Part shown: positions 29,846 through 39,384 of the stretch, in pieces | Layout of the letters: each line of letters starts with the position of its first letter | How positions within the stretch are numbered: the first letter of the stretch is position 1 | Notes under the pieces: generated by a model | The model's database searches: none | What the model saw: only the letters and a program-made list of their open reading frames with translations | Told to the model about the DNA's origin: nothing | Program-made: the position numbers and the translations under genes | Assembly: GCA_900315315.1 (NCBI GenBank) | Contig: OMYT01000034.1 | Location: 1 to 53,254 of the forward strand | Length of the DNA: 53,254 bases | Reading direction: 5' to 3' | From: an uncultured Eubacteriales bacterium | Lineage (GTDB): Bacteria; Bacillota; Clostridia; Christensenellales; Aristaeellaceae

Positions 29846-31366
29846 CTCCTCAGTGGCATAACCTGCCACCGCTTGCCCCTTTCTGTCCCTTTTTTGCCCC
29901 TTGAATTTGCCACTGTCATAATCATACCCCGCATCGGTCAGCCATTTCTTCCTGTCCGGACCATTGCCCCATTTTCCAGCAATGACTTCCTTCGCCAGCT
30001 CCTCGACCGTCTTCAGCGGTGCCGCACTGGCTCCGGCCTTCAAGAGCTCGTTCACTTTCTTCTGGACAGCATTGTAATCATACCCCGCTGCCGTGATCCG
30101 GTTCTTCCGGTCGTCCCCGTTGCCCCACATGCCGGTAATCACTTCTTTGGCAAGCTGCTCGACGGTCTTTTTCTGGGAGCCGTCGGTCAGGATATCGGTA
30201 TTTGTACTGGAATTTCCGGCAAGTTCGTATTTTGGCCTGCCATAGCCTGCTATACTGGAATCCCCTGCATTGTACACGCACTTCCGGACAGCGTTGGATT
30301 TATTGCCCTCGATAGTGTACACCTTCCCGCCGGACACCTGCGTTACAAGTCCAGTATGGCAGATCCCGCCGGAATTGCGGAAAAAGATCTGATCCCCACG
30401 CTTGCCGGATGTGTACCATCTGCCGGCTTTCTTGTAGTAGTCGGCGGAAATTACGGTGTAATCATCGAAAGTGCCGCACAACATCTTCCGGGCAAGGTCC
30501 GCACCGAATGCCTTCCAGAAGCACCAATCTACGAAGGCATCGCAATAAGGAGCCGGAAAATCCATGTTACTCGGCTGGATCCGGTGCATGTCCCGGCCGT
30601 ATTTCGTATAATTTCCAGATCCGGCATTCGCTGTCTTGCTGTCGAGATTATAATTGGAAGCCTTTTCCAGATACCCGACTTCTGCCTCGGCGATTGCCAG
30701 AACCTTATCAACTGCACTCACGTTGCTCACCTCCTGATATGCGACTGTCGCTATTACCTGCCCACGTACTCTGTCAATCTCGGATGTATCATACAGATAA
30801 TCCATGTCCAGATCCTCGTAGAATCCAGGGATCCGTCCCTTACTGGAATACTGCTGGATCATGCACGGAACATCCGGACCGCCGCTGTAGTCCGCCAGCC
30901 ACAAAGGCCAGTTGATTATTGAGTGGTACATGTTGCGGTAATAGTCCATATTCGTGTAGACTCCGGTCGGGTACCCTGCCTCCTGAACGGTCGTGCAGAA
31001 CGTATTCGTGAACTGGATACACTCTGCAGAACCAAGGTTGACGCCTTTTTTCCGGGCGTTCGTCACAGTATCATACTCAAAATCGCACCAGATCCGTGTG
31101 GTCTTCGGCAGTCCTGCTGCCTGTACATTCTTAATGCAGGTCAGGGCTTCCTGTCTGGCTCCTGCCACGTTCAGTGCATAGATAAAATGGTACACGCCGA
31201 TAATCGGCACCCGTGCAGCCTTAAATCCGTTGATATGCGTCAAAAACATCTTGTCACGGCTCTGGCGGTACCCTTCCCGCAAAATAACAAAATCAAGGCT
31301 CTTCGCCATCGTGGTATAATCAAGGCCCGTCTGCCATTCGGATATGTCGATGCCTACTGTTGCCAT
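29840..31366 (-). CDS. Endolysin: GH25 muramidase, CHAP peptidase, CW_7 repeats
   Basis: 508 residues. Residues 1-195 are a GH25 muramidase (GIDISEWQTGLDY; IWCDFEYDT; WLADYSGGPDVP). Residues about 220-390 form a CHAP-type amidase or endopeptidase (YCDAFVDWCFWKAFG; GDQIFFRNSGGICHTGLVTQ). Two CW_7 wall-binding repeats follow (TVEQLAKEVITGMWGNGDDR; TVEELAKEVIAGKWGNGPDR). The second repeat leaves the consensus after GYDYD and ends in a 23-residue basic tail encoded by att-like repeats. It releases phage by cutting peptidoglycan. Confidence 0.93.
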   Translation of the reverse strand: MATVGIDISEWQTGLDYTTMAKSLDFVILREGYRQSRDKMFLTHINGFKAARVPIIGVYHFIYALNVAGARQEALTCIKNVQAAGLPKTTRIWCDFEYDTVTNARKKGVNLGSAECIQFTNTFCTTVQEAGYPTGVYTNMDYYRNMYHSIINWPLWLADYSGGPDVPCMIQQYSSKGRIPGFYEDLDMDYLYDTSEIDRVRGQVIATVAYQEVSNVSAVDKVLAIAEAEVGYLEKASNYNLDSKTANAGSGNYTKYGRDMHRIQPSNMDFPAPYCDAFVDWCFWKAFGADLARKMLCGTFDDYTVISADYYKKAGRWYTSGKRGDQIFFRNSGGICHTGLVTQVSGGKVYTIEGNKSNAVRKCVYNAGDSSIAGYGRPKYELAGNSSTNTDILTDGSQKKTVEQLAKEVITGMWGNGDDRKNRITAAGYDYNAVQKKVNELLKAGASAAPLKTVEELAKEVIAGKWGNGPDRKKWLTDAGYDYDSGKFKGQKRDRKGQAVAGYATEEP

Positions 31367-31845
31367 CAGGGTTCCTCCTTCCCGCCTTCCGCTTTTCCAT
31401 CCTCAGAAGACTCATCCGGAACAACCGCGATCTCTCCTGTGTTATCTACAAGGAAGTTTTTCAGCTTGATCCATATTTTGGAAACAGGCAAACCGGACAA
31501 GGCCATATTCTTCAAAACGCTCACGACTTCGTAAATAATATACAGTATAGCGAAAAATTCCATGATCCCGACGGTGTCTCCCGGCAGGATCTCCCTCACC
31601 TGTTCCGGTATGAAACCGATCAGATTGATCTGCACGATCTGGTCCAGATACACCATGCAGACGAGGCTGATCAGCATCCCGGCCTTGCGGATCATGCCGT
31701 TGATCCCGATCGTACTGTTGAAGCATCTCTCCCGGATCGCCCGCAGGCACCCGAAAATGACATCCATCACCACCAGCACCACGAGGATCTGGAGCAGCTT
31801 ACTCTGCCCCGCTGCCATTACGACAGGTTTGATTAGTTCGTTCAT
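31366..31845 (-). CDS. Holin, Cph1/phi29-like (pfam05105 type)
   Basis: 159 residues with three or four hydrophobic helices (LLQILVVLVVMDVIFGCLRA, KAGMLISLVCMVYLDQIVQI, MEFFAILYIIYEVVSVLKNM). The STIGINGMIRKAGML segment is typical of this holin family, and the tail is acidic. Its stop overlaps the endolysin start. It makes the membrane holes that let endolysin reach the wall. Confidence 0.9.
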   Translation of the reverse strand: MNELIKPVVMAAGQSKLLQILVVLVVMDVIFGCLRAIRERCFNSTIGINGMIRKAGMLISLVCMVYLDQIVQINLIGFIPEQVREILPGDTVGIMEFFAILYIIYEVVSVLKNMALSGLPVSKIWIKLKNFLVDNTGEIAVVPDESSEDGKAEGGKEEP

Positions 31846-31872
31846 TGTTATCCTTCCTTTCGATTTGAAATT

Positions 31873-31908
31873 GAAAGAACCCCTAAGTTTTCGCTTAGAG
31901 GTCCTTTC
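31873..31908. terminator. Hairpin between recombinase and holin genes
   Basis: GAAAGAACCCCTAAG pairs with CTTAGAGGTCCTTTC around a 6-nt TTTTCG loop. On the minus strand it ends GGGGTTCTTTC, with only a short U-rich end. It may be a weak terminator or processing site separating the recombinase from the lysis genes. Confidence 0.5.
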
Positions 31909-31927
31909 GTGATATGATACTATTGCA

Positions 31928-32923
31928 TTAAGCTATATACTTTTTGTAAGACGCCATTACTCTTTCGTCGTTCACGCAGACATACTTGAGAGTGGTGTTA
32001 ATGTTGCTATGACCCAGGAGTTTCTGGATCTCCTGTATCTCCATGCCTCTGGAGGCCAGCCCGGAGGCGAATGTCCGCCTGAAACGGTGCGGATGCACAT
32101 TGGAAACACCTGCCTTTTTACTGAGATTATTCAAAATATACCGAATACCTCCCGAATTAATTCTTCTATGATTCTTGTTTCCGAAAAGAAATGTTCCCTG
32201 TTCTTTCCTTAATAATAGGTACTTATTCAGATGATTAGCTGCCACTGGAGTAATATAAGTAATACGTTCCTTCCCTCCTTTGCCATGTCTAACATGAACA
32301 GTTAATGTTGTCGTATCAATGTCAGTAACGTCCATACTTGAAAGTTCAGACACTCTGACCCCAGAGGAAAGCAGCACTTCAACTATTGCCCGTTCTCTTG
32401 TAGTTTCGCATGAATCTCGCAGGTTGTCGATTTCAATATCAGAAAACGGCTTTCTTACTTCGTCTTCGTATTTGATCGGACAGACAACATCCATCGGATC
32501 CTTATGGATTAATTCTTCTCTGGTCATCCATCTGAAGAAAGCAGATAAATTAGACCTCAGATTTTCAAGTGAACGATTTGAAACACCCCGTTCTTTTTCG
32601 CACGCTAGAAAATATCTGATATCATATGTGCCAATTTCAGTAAACGGCTTTTCCAGGGCGTTCGAAAAACGGATAAGTGTTCGACTATACTGGTATATGG
32701 TTTTCCTTGACTTGCCGTCAACCGTTAGGCAAGCGCAGTATCTTTTGATGAGTTTCATGTTTGTAGAATCTGCCGGAACTATATCAGTGCATCTCTCAGT
32801 GATTTCATAGCCATTCAAAAGTTTTGTTATCATATCGGCTATCGGTGTGATTTTGTCTGGCTCCACCAGGCTTGTGAGATTTTCCTCGACGGACTTCAAA
32901 AATTCAGAACGATAATCAGCCAT
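31928..32923 (-). CDS. XerC/D-like tyrosine recombinase in the tail-lysis region
   Basis: 331 residues. The N-terminal SAM-like domain has YSRTLIRFSNALEKPFTEIG. Catalytic residues are Arg in SSGVRVSELSSM, Lys in HGKGGKERITYI, HxxR in HPHRFRRTFASG, His in LLGHSNINTT and Tyr in TLKYVCVND, so it looks active. It lacks an AP2 arm-binding domain, unlike the integrase at 28604. Its place next to receptor-binding genes suggests inversion or deletion of nearby DNA rather than prophage integration. Confidence 0.92.
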   Translation of the reverse strand: MADYRSEFLKSVEENLTSLVEPDKITPIADMITKLLNGYEITERCTDIVPADSTNMKLIKRYCACLTVDGKSRKTIYQYSRTLIRFSNALEKPFTEIGTYDIRYFLACEKERGVSNRSLENLRSNLSAFFRWMTREELIHKDPMDVVCPIKYEDEVRKPFSDIEIDNLRDSCETTRERAIVEVLLSSGVRVSELSSMDVTDIDTTTLTVHVRHGKGGKERITYITPVAANHLNKYLLLRKEQGTFLFGNKNHRRINSGGIRYILNNLSKKAGVSNVHPHRFRRTFASGLASRGMEIQEIQKLLGHSNINTTLKYVCVNDERVMASYKKYIA

Positions 32924-32937
32924 AAAAAATACCTCCC

Positions 32938-33034
32938 TTTACAAATGCAAGGCAGGCATGATATAATAACCATGCCCTTAGTGGTGGAGTCGCACTGTCT
33001 TGATTTGCCGTCAGCTGTGCGGCTCCTTTTTTTT
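32938..33034 (+). ncRNA. Candidate small RNA with own promoter and terminator
   Basis: The 215-nt gap upstream of the recombinase gene has a plus-strand promoter: TTTACA (32938-32943), 18-nt spacer, TATAAT (32962-32967). An intrinsic terminator follows: GGAGTCGCAC (32986-32995) pairs with GTGCGGCTCC (33017-33026), then eight T. The predicted transcript is about 60 nt, starting near 32974, and points away from the recombinase, whose own leader it would overlap on the other strand. Confidence 0.5.
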
Positions 33035-33138
33035 GTCATGTCTGATTATACCATTCTGTTCTATGGCGGATGTAATTCACGGTTGCTCGGTTCTGATTTA
33101 AAGCCTTATTTTAATTAGTTGCTCTCAAAATATGATTA

Positions 33139-33345
33139 CTATCGGTCTTTAAGGTCTTTAAACAATTTCCCACATTTGCATCTATAAACTTTCCATCCGT
33201 CTTCTATGTATTCATACGGCTTCCCTATCATTTGATGCTCTTCACCGCAATATGGGCACTCGCTCCATACTTCACCGTGAAAATATACACCGCCCCTCAC
33301 GAGTGGTATAATCACAACCGGCACATCATTGATACTACTATTCAT
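33139..33345 (-). CDS. Zinc-ribbon hypothetical protein
   Basis: 68 residues. ECPYCGEEHQMIG and YRCKCGKLFKDL give a two-knuckle zinc ribbon. It lies between the GH16 gene and the recombinase. Its function is unknown; a regulator is possible. Confidence 0.6.
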   Translation of the reverse strand: MNSSINDVPVVIIPLVRGGVYFHGEVWSECPYCGEEHQMIGKPYEYIEDGWKVYRCKCGKLFKDLKDR

Positions 33346-33380
33346 TTCCCTATCAACTCCATTTATCCCTTTTAAACCAG

Positions 33381-34460
33381 CTATGATACTGTAACCTTAC
33401 ATAGTGCAGTACATCCTTGCTTTGATTTTGCCTGAACATAAGTTACACCTGCGGATTTTCCTATCAGCATACCACCATAGCATGTAACTATATCCTCATT
33501 GTGAGACTTCCAATTAACAGTCATATCGGAAGGATTAGACGGGGTAAATGTTGGAGTTCCTAACCAGTACCTTTCTCCAACAGCAATACTTGCACTTGCC
33601 GGTATACTGATTGCTGTTTCAATAATCTTTTCCGTGACTCCTATAGGAGCGTATACCCTTACCCAAGCAACTTCTGTTTCTGCGATTTCCCAATTCACAG
33701 TGCCGGAAAGATTTACAATGCAATTCAGCATCAGATAATGTGGGTGCATAAACGGATTCCATCCATTAACTGCACTTGCTCTATGGTCCCAAGTTTGCTT
33801 CTGCACACCATCAACATATAATGTGATAGTTGTTTCTGTCCATTCACATGAGTATATGTGCCAAGAACTCGGTGTCGATGTAATAGAACTCAATCCTCCA
33901 CCAGACCCATATGTACTCTCATCAAATCCATCGGGACTCCAATGTGCTACGAATCCTACTGTATTGTTATCATACTCAGCAATATCTATTTCGCCACATG
34001 ACGGGAACAGCACACCGTTATCATATGTCCACGGTTGCGTTTCTCCATTGCTTGTTCTTTCGCTATTTGCTCCTAGAGTCCAAAAGGTTGTATGGTGATT
34101 AAGATTGTTTGGAAATTTAATTTTTGCTTCAATTCGTCCGTACCTAAATTCAAATAAATTATTGGTATGAATAAAAGCAGAACTATATTCTATACCGTCA
34201 TTTGGATGCGGATTATCCTTGATGCAACGATATTTAAGTCCGTTATCAACAGTAACAACTTTATCAATATCCTCTGAATAGGTTAAGTTGCTATTTGAAC
34301 TCCCACGTCCTGTCAATACAGCCCATTTAGAATCATCAATTTGAGGGCCAACAAACTCATCATGCCATACAAGAAGTCTATTTGGTAAAAGGTCTTCCAA
34401 ACCATCAAGACCAGAATCGGGAATTATAACGTTTCCTTGATAATCATATACCTTGCCCAT
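33381..34460 (-). CDS. Tail-associated GH16 glycoside hydrolase with BIG2 domain
   Basis: 359 residues. Residues about 25-265 are a GH16 beta-jelly-roll hydrolase: WHDEFVGPQIDDSKW opens the fold, GRIEAKIKF and TFWTLG precede the catalytic EIDIAE at 157-162, and WHIYSCEWTETTITLYVDG and WVRVY close it. The last 80 residues (ISIPASASIAVGERYWL; VTYVQAKSKQGCTALCKVTV) form a BIG2 Ig-like domain. It probably cleaves a beta-glucan or galactan coat of the host. No signal peptide, as expected for a virion part. Confidence 0.88.
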   Translation of the reverse strand: MGKVYDYQGNVIIPDSGLDGLEDLLPNRLLVWHDEFVGPQIDDSKWAVLTGRGSSNSNLTYSEDIDKVVTVDNGLKYRCIKDNPHPNDGIEYSSAFIHTNNLFEFRYGRIEAKIKFPNNLNHHTTFWTLGANSERTSNGETQPWTYDNGVLFPSCGEIDIAEYDNNTVGFVAHWSPDGFDESTYGSGGGLSSITSTPSSWHIYSCEWTETTITLYVDGVQKQTWDHRASAVNGWNPFMHPHYLMLNCIVNLSGTVNWEIAETEVAWVRVYAPIGVTEKIIETAISIPASASIAVGERYWLGTPTFTPSNPSDMTVNWKSHNEDIVTCYGGMLIGKSAGVTYVQAKSKQGCTALCKVTVS

Positions 34461-34477
34461 TTATTTCACTCCCTCCT

Positions 34478-36187
34478 TCATAGACGTTTAAATTTAATTG
34501 ATTTTATATATAATCCATATATATATCTTACGCCAGAATCTTCGCCGGGCGGATACGAAGAATAAATACCTGTATGTGTATTCCATTGCGATGAAAATCC
34601 ATTCCCAGAAACTGAAAAATCATCATTTGGAAGTGAAATTGAGCATCCGCTATCGCTTGCAATTAAATCGTAGACTCGATATACAGTATTTTTCTGGCCA
34701 AAATAATCCGTAGCCTGTCCTGCCAAAAGTCTAATATCGTCGCCTTCTTCGCTTTTGCCTTCAGCGTTTGTGATTACTCTTGCCCCAGACTTAATTGAAC
34801 CATTTTCACTGAACAAGGCTAAAAGTTGTGGATTATTTCCGAAGTGATTTACATATATAACCTGCAAAGTATTTATATTTTCGACAAAGCAATAACTCTT
34901 ACATTCAACTCTTAATCTGCAATTTCCGATATATCCAAAATCAAGCACAGGATTCGCAACAAACATTGCTCCCGGCTCATCAGTAAAATTATATCTAAAG
35001 GCAGTCATCCCTTCAGGCAATACTCCACTGCTTGCATCCCATTCGTAATCCCATCTTTCTGGAGTTGCACCATAAAGAGCCTCATAAAGTGCATCATAAT
35101 AGTCCTGTCCATGCTCATCAATCCATCCGACATGAGCAAAACAATTCAACAAAGCCTGTTTTGCTTCTTCTGACAATCCTGGCTCTAATTCCTCAACAGT
35201 CTCTTCCAATTCTTCCACTTTATCTTTCAACGCTCCAGAATCAGTTACCAATTTTACGCTGTTCGTTGTGTTTGTTTTGAATTGGCTTACAATAAGATAA
35301 GTCGCTCCAGTGGGTACTGTTACGTATCCATTGATAGCATTTGTGACAGGTGTACCGATAAGATTATTATTTGGTAAATTAGCCGGAACACTTGCCGCAC
35401 TTTGCCACTGATAAACCCCCTCGGCTTCTGAGCCTGTTACGTCTTTTGATAACACAAGGTGAAGCGTGCTTCCTGCCGTAACCAGATATTTAACAAGTTT
35501 ATAAGACGATGCTTCTACGCATTTACCAGTACCGTCTAATCTCCATCCCTCTGAGGACGCATTGACAGGAATGTTTTCTTCTGTATAATACGTCAAATCG
35601 TCCTTTAAAGCAGTTATTTCATCCCCGACCTTCTTGGCATCTGCGGGCTGCCCGGTCTGCGTCAGGGTGTCGTCAATGGTCAGCGTTCTGGCGGCTTCCT
35701 CCGCCCGATCCGCGGCATCATCAGCCTCTTCGGCGGCCTGTGTTGCGGTTGCCGCGCCCTCTATAATGGCGTCCAGATTTCTCAGCACGGAATCTGACTG
35801 GATCGTGTCCGCGTCCAGTGCTGCTTTCTCGACAAACAAAATAAAGTTCGCGGTATTCAGCACCTTGGATCCATGATATAAAGCCAGCTCATAAATCGAC
35901 TTTCCTGACACCGCTGCCATCTGCACATCAAAGTCAAAACTTGCGACATATACAGTGGTTCCAGTGTCTGTGTCCTGTGTGGCTGTTAATGTTCCGTCGA
36001 TTGATATTCCGTTACCGTCCGGTTTTGTTCCCTGGATCACAACGGTAGTACCGCTCTCGACGGTAAACGTTCCTTCGCTGGTATACAATTCAAATTCCAG
36101 CCTGATATCACTGTCATACTGGCTGACGCATACCTTTTGCATCGCATAACCCGGAACGAGGTTAAGCCTTTTACGATAAGTGATCAA
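34478..36187 (-). CDS. BppU-like baseplate/receptor-binding protein
   Basis: 569 residues. The N-terminal 140 (MQKVCVSQYDSDIRLEFELY; TVVIQGTKPDGNGISIDG) match the BppU N-terminal domain that anchors receptor-binding proteins to lactococcal-type baseplates. An Ala/Asp/Glu-rich helix follows (about 150-185), then beta-rich domains likely to bind the host surface. TTG start overlapping the Tal stop (TTGA), with GGAGG upstream. Confidence 0.8.
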   Translation of the reverse strand: MITYRKRLNLVPGYAMQKVCVSQYDSDIRLEFELYTSEGTFTVESGTTVVIQGTKPDGNGISIDGTLTATQDTDTGTTVYVASFDFDVQMAAVSGKSIYELALYHGSKVLNTANFILFVEKAALDADTIQSDSVLRNLDAIIEGAATATQAAEEADDAADRAEEAARTLTIDDTLTQTGQPADAKKVGDEITALKDDLTYYTEENIPVNASSEGWRLDGTGKCVEASSYKLVKYLVTAGSTLHLVLSKDVTGSEAEGVYQWQSAASVPANLPNNNLIGTPVTNAINGYVTVPTGATYLIVSQFKTNTTNSVKLVTDSGALKDKVEELEETVEELEPGLSEEAKQALLNCFAHVGWIDEHGQDYYDALYEALYGATPERWDYEWDASSGVLPEGMTAFRYNFTDEPGAMFVANPVLDFGYIGNCRLRVECKSYCFVENINTLQVIYVNHFGNNPQLLALFSENGSIKSGARVITNAEGKSEEGDDIRLLAGQATDYFGQKNTVYRVYDLIASDSGCSISLPNDDFSVSGNGFSSQWNTHTGIYSSYPPGEDSGVRYIYGLYIKSIKFKRL

Positions 36188-39100
36188 TCTTTTTTCGCCT
36201 CCTTTAAAGATTTTTTGAGATCCTTTATCATTTGGAACATAACAGGGATTATGACCCTGTAATTCCAGTCTTCAATTTCCCCTTCTTTATTGTAAATTGC
36301 AGCTTCGGGGATTGCCTTTTCCACTTCTTCTGCTATAAACATTGGCATGTATTTGCCTTCTAAGCGGTCGCCTTTCATCAAGTAACCCTTCTTATATTTG
36401 GCTCGATATACGCCGATGTCATATGCAGCTTCTATATCTTCTTCCGTCAGCACTCGGTCAATATTTTTGTACCGCCTGGAGGAGGATGATACTTTTGCTA
36501 TTGTTATTCCGTCTGATCCTGTACCCAACGGAGTACCTGAAGCATAAACTGGATGCTGATAATTGAGTACAACGCCTGTTGTAGTGGTGTACGTGTAAGT
36601 GTCTCCGACAACCAATAGTTTATAGACTACTGTCTTGTTTTTCGTGGCTAAGAAACTCATCCATGAAGGACTATCCGTAAGCGTATCGTTCATGGAGTCC
36701 CCACAAATCAGTGTTGTAAATCCAGCGGTATTCCCAGAAACATCTCCGTATGAACTCATGTATGCTGTTGTACGCCCCGTATTTGTACCTTTGTTGAAAT
36801 TTCCAAGAGAAATTAACGCCCCCGTATTGGCCGTGCCTGCTAACAAGGTAATTTTGTTTGCGTATATCTTGTTGTCTTCAACGGTCCAAGAACCAATGCT
36901 GGCCTTCGTAGTTGTGAAGGTGCCGTCCATCTTGAGTGAAGTGATATACGTCGGAGAGCTCCACGATGCCCCGTTCGTTATTTGAGCGACATAAAGAACG
37001 ATGTTACTATTAGTATTTCCGCCTCGTAATCCATACTCATACTCGTAATTTCCACTTGCCGCATGGCTGTACAGCGAACTTGTGTATACGTGTCCACCTG
37101 CAGCAGTCGTTCCTGTGTTTGATGTACTGGAAACAGCGAAAGCACCGATCTTGCCCTGCTTTACATCCAGTCCGTCTACGCCAATGGTCGCCATTGCAAC
37201 TCCGGCATTGGATCCGCTCCCGTAAAATGTCAGATAACTGTCGGACAGACTCATTGCCAGGTCCGTACCGTTCGTGCGGTAGAATGACATCCCCGTAGTG
37301 GTGAGTGCGACAGCAGCGTTTTCGGTCAAACCCCTATTGATCACCATTCCGGTGCCACTCAAGGACATAAGGATCTTACTTCGGTTTCTGAAGTTGATCG
37401 CGGATGCGGTAAGCTGTGTATTGAACGGATTGTTGGCGTCGCCATTTGCGGTGCCGGTGTTGGATATAACCAGACCATTTGCCGCAGTATAGTACAAGTA
37501 ATTTGTTGCTACTTTTGCAGCATCTGCCGTGTCTGTTGTAGTGGCGGCATCTACTCCGGATATGGTAAGCGAACTGACCGCCATGCTGAGATCCCAGGCG
37601 TTATTGGTCTGCAGGAATTTTAAATAGCTTGTACTGTCACCAAGCACGAATGATCCGTCGCTTCCGAGATAAAATCCAGCCACCGCCGATGAAGCTGCTG
37701 TTTTTCCGTCTGTATGAACTGCGTTCTGGTCAATGACAATATTCCCGATTTTCCCCCTTATGGTTTCAAACGACCCATCAAGGTTAATTTTGAAATAATT
37801 GTTAGCACTGACCGCGCCGTTAAAATTGATTTTACTTGCGGAAATGGATATGGCCTCTGCAGACTGATTGATCTTGGATATTATTTCATCATTTCCAACC
37901 TTGCCATTCACCACGAGCATGATTTCGTCTTCCTTCTGAGAAATGACAGTATTTATAGACCCAGAATAAAAGACCCCAGTATCAAGGTTCCAGTAATTGT
38001 TTCCTTGGCTGTCCGAAATAATTCCAAAAATGCCCATCCCCGCGTTCATGCCGTTTGCGGTGATGCCGGTCGTCCAGTCCCAGTCTCGTCCGTCGGCTGT
38101 CCGGGTCTTACTGATACAGATCCCCTGCGTGCCGATACCCAGGGCGCCATACATCGGGCTTGTGCTGTCGAGGTTCTCGAACAGGATCGCCATTACGTCC
38201 TGACGCTCTGCCAGGTTGTACTGTGTGTGAAATTGGGCGCGAGACCCGTCAATATATCCCTTTACCATTTCGGCTACAATGCTGCCGTCTTCTCGGATAG
38301 TGGCGTTTACACGCTGTACTGTACTGTTGACAATCTGCACATAATCTGACTGAAAATCTCCCAGGGTGACATGGACAACTTTTTGCCTGATACAATCCCA
38401 TATAATGGAAATGACCCTCGAAGTGCTCGTGATGTTCAGTTTGTAATGTCTGCATCGGATCGTGTCGCCAAGCCTTACAGTCTCTAAATGCTTATAATCA
38501 CTCGTAATCGCCATATCCACATCAAGCGTAATTATCGGAGTATCACACCCATTCGCAAAATCAGCTTCAGCCGCGGCCTCCAGGGCAGCATCGAGCTCTG
38601 TTTGATCATCGCAAATAATAATGTCGTCTCTGCCGTCAGTTGCGTCAGCCGCCATGCGAATGTTTTCATAGTGAACTTCTTTTGTGTAGATTTTCGCATA
38701 ACTGTTCAAGTTAGGAGAATCCACCCATGGCTCGTCACCGGACATAGTATGTCCGTTATATGCGACCGGGATGATCCGTGTGATGATGTTACTGGTATCG
38801 ACCACATAGGTCACGCCTTCGATGTTTCTGCCGTATCTGGCTTCTACACCGTAATCACCGCCTACACGGTCATTGATGATGACTTTGTAATTGTCGTACA
38901 GGATCTCCCCGCCCCATCTTTCGATAAAAGTCGGGGATTCGTTGCCGTTAATGGCCGAAAGCAGGTTTCGCCGTACGAAGTAAGCGGTTTCTGTAGCAGA
39001 AATGTTGGATTCCCCGCTGTACGGACTGTCTGCTGTCATAAGATTCAGTGCTTCCTGCCCGGTCTTTCCAGTGGGTCTGACGTCCATCAGGAAGCAGTCA

Positions 39101-39384
39101 TTTGCGCTGTCGTAGAAGATGGGATAAGCGATTGCGTTTATCGCGTCGTCCGTTTTTGTTACTTTTGCAATTCTATACAGCTGATCATTAACCTGCCAGG
39201 TCGGCACTTTTACAACCGCTTCCTCAGTGATCAATTTCCACCGGCCTTCATCGTCAAGCGGGGCATCGAGCGTGAGCACCCATGTGCCGTTCAGTTCTGC
39301 CTTAAGATCACAAGAAAAGCAAAAAAGTACAGCATCGCCGTTTTGCTGGAAGTTTTCGTTGCCAGGTACATATATCTGAATCAT
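36184..39384 (-). CDS. Tail-associated protein (Tal) with S74 chaperone domain
   Basis: 1066 residues. The first 350 match the gp18/endopeptidase tail hub of Firmicutes siphophages (MIQIYVPGNENFQQNGDAVL; VRLGDTIRCRHYKLNITSTS). A long beta-fibre region has repeated AASSAVAGFYLGSDGSFVLG-like strands. The last 100 residues (SSSRRYKNIDRVLTEEDIEA; MPMFIAEEVEKAIPEA) are a Peptidase_S74 intramolecular chaperone with the Ser/Lys pair for self-cleavage. It should form the tail tip and trimerise through that domain. Confidence 0.85.
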   Translation of the reverse strand: MIQIYVPGNENFQQNGDAVLFCFSCDLKAELNGTWVLTLDAPLDDEGRWKLITEEAVVKVPTWQVNDQLYRIAKVTKTDDAINAIAYPIFYDSANDCFLMDVRPTGKTGQEALNLMTADSPYSGESNISATETAYFVRRNLLSAINGNESPTFIERWGGEILYDNYKVIINDRVGGDYGVEARYGRNIEGVTYVVDTSNIITRIIPVAYNGHTMSGDEPWVDSPNLNSYAKIYTKEVHYENIRMAADATDGRDDIIICDDQTELDAALEAAAEADFANGCDTPIITLDVDMAITSDYKHLETVRLGDTIRCRHYKLNITSTSRVISIIWDCIRQKVVHVTLGDFQSDYVQIVNSTVQRVNATIREDGSIVAEMVKGYIDGSRAQFHTQYNLAERQDVMAILFENLDSTSPMYGALGIGTQGICISKTRTADGRDWDWTTGITANGMNAGMGIFGIISDSQGNNYWNLDTGVFYSGSINTVISQKEDEIMLVVNGKVGNDEIISKINQSAEAISISASKINFNGAVSANNYFKINLDGSFETIRGKIGNIVIDQNAVHTDGKTAASSAVAGFYLGSDGSFVLGDSTSYLKFLQTNNAWDLSMAVSSLTISGVDAATTTDTADAAKVATNYLYYTAANGLVISNTGTANGDANNPFNTQLTASAINFRNRSKILMSLSGTGMVINRGLTENAAVALTTTGMSFYRTNGTDLAMSLSDSYLTFYGSGSNAGVAMATIGVDGLDVKQGKIGAFAVSSTSNTGTTAAGGHVYTSSLYSHAASGNYEYEYGLRGGNTNSNIVLYVAQITNGASWSSPTYITSLKMDGTFTTTKASIGSWTVEDNKIYANKITLLAGTANTGALISLGNFNKGTNTGRTTAYMSSYGDVSGNTAGFTTLICGDSMNDTLTDSPSWMSFLATKNKTVVYKLLVVGDTYTYTTTTGVVLNYQHPVYASGTPLGTGSDGITIAKVSSSSRRYKNIDRVLTEEDIEAAYDIGVYRAKYKKGYLMKGDRLEGKYMPMFIAEEVEKAIPEAAIYNKEGEIEDWNYRVIIPVMFQMIKDLKKSLKEAKKD

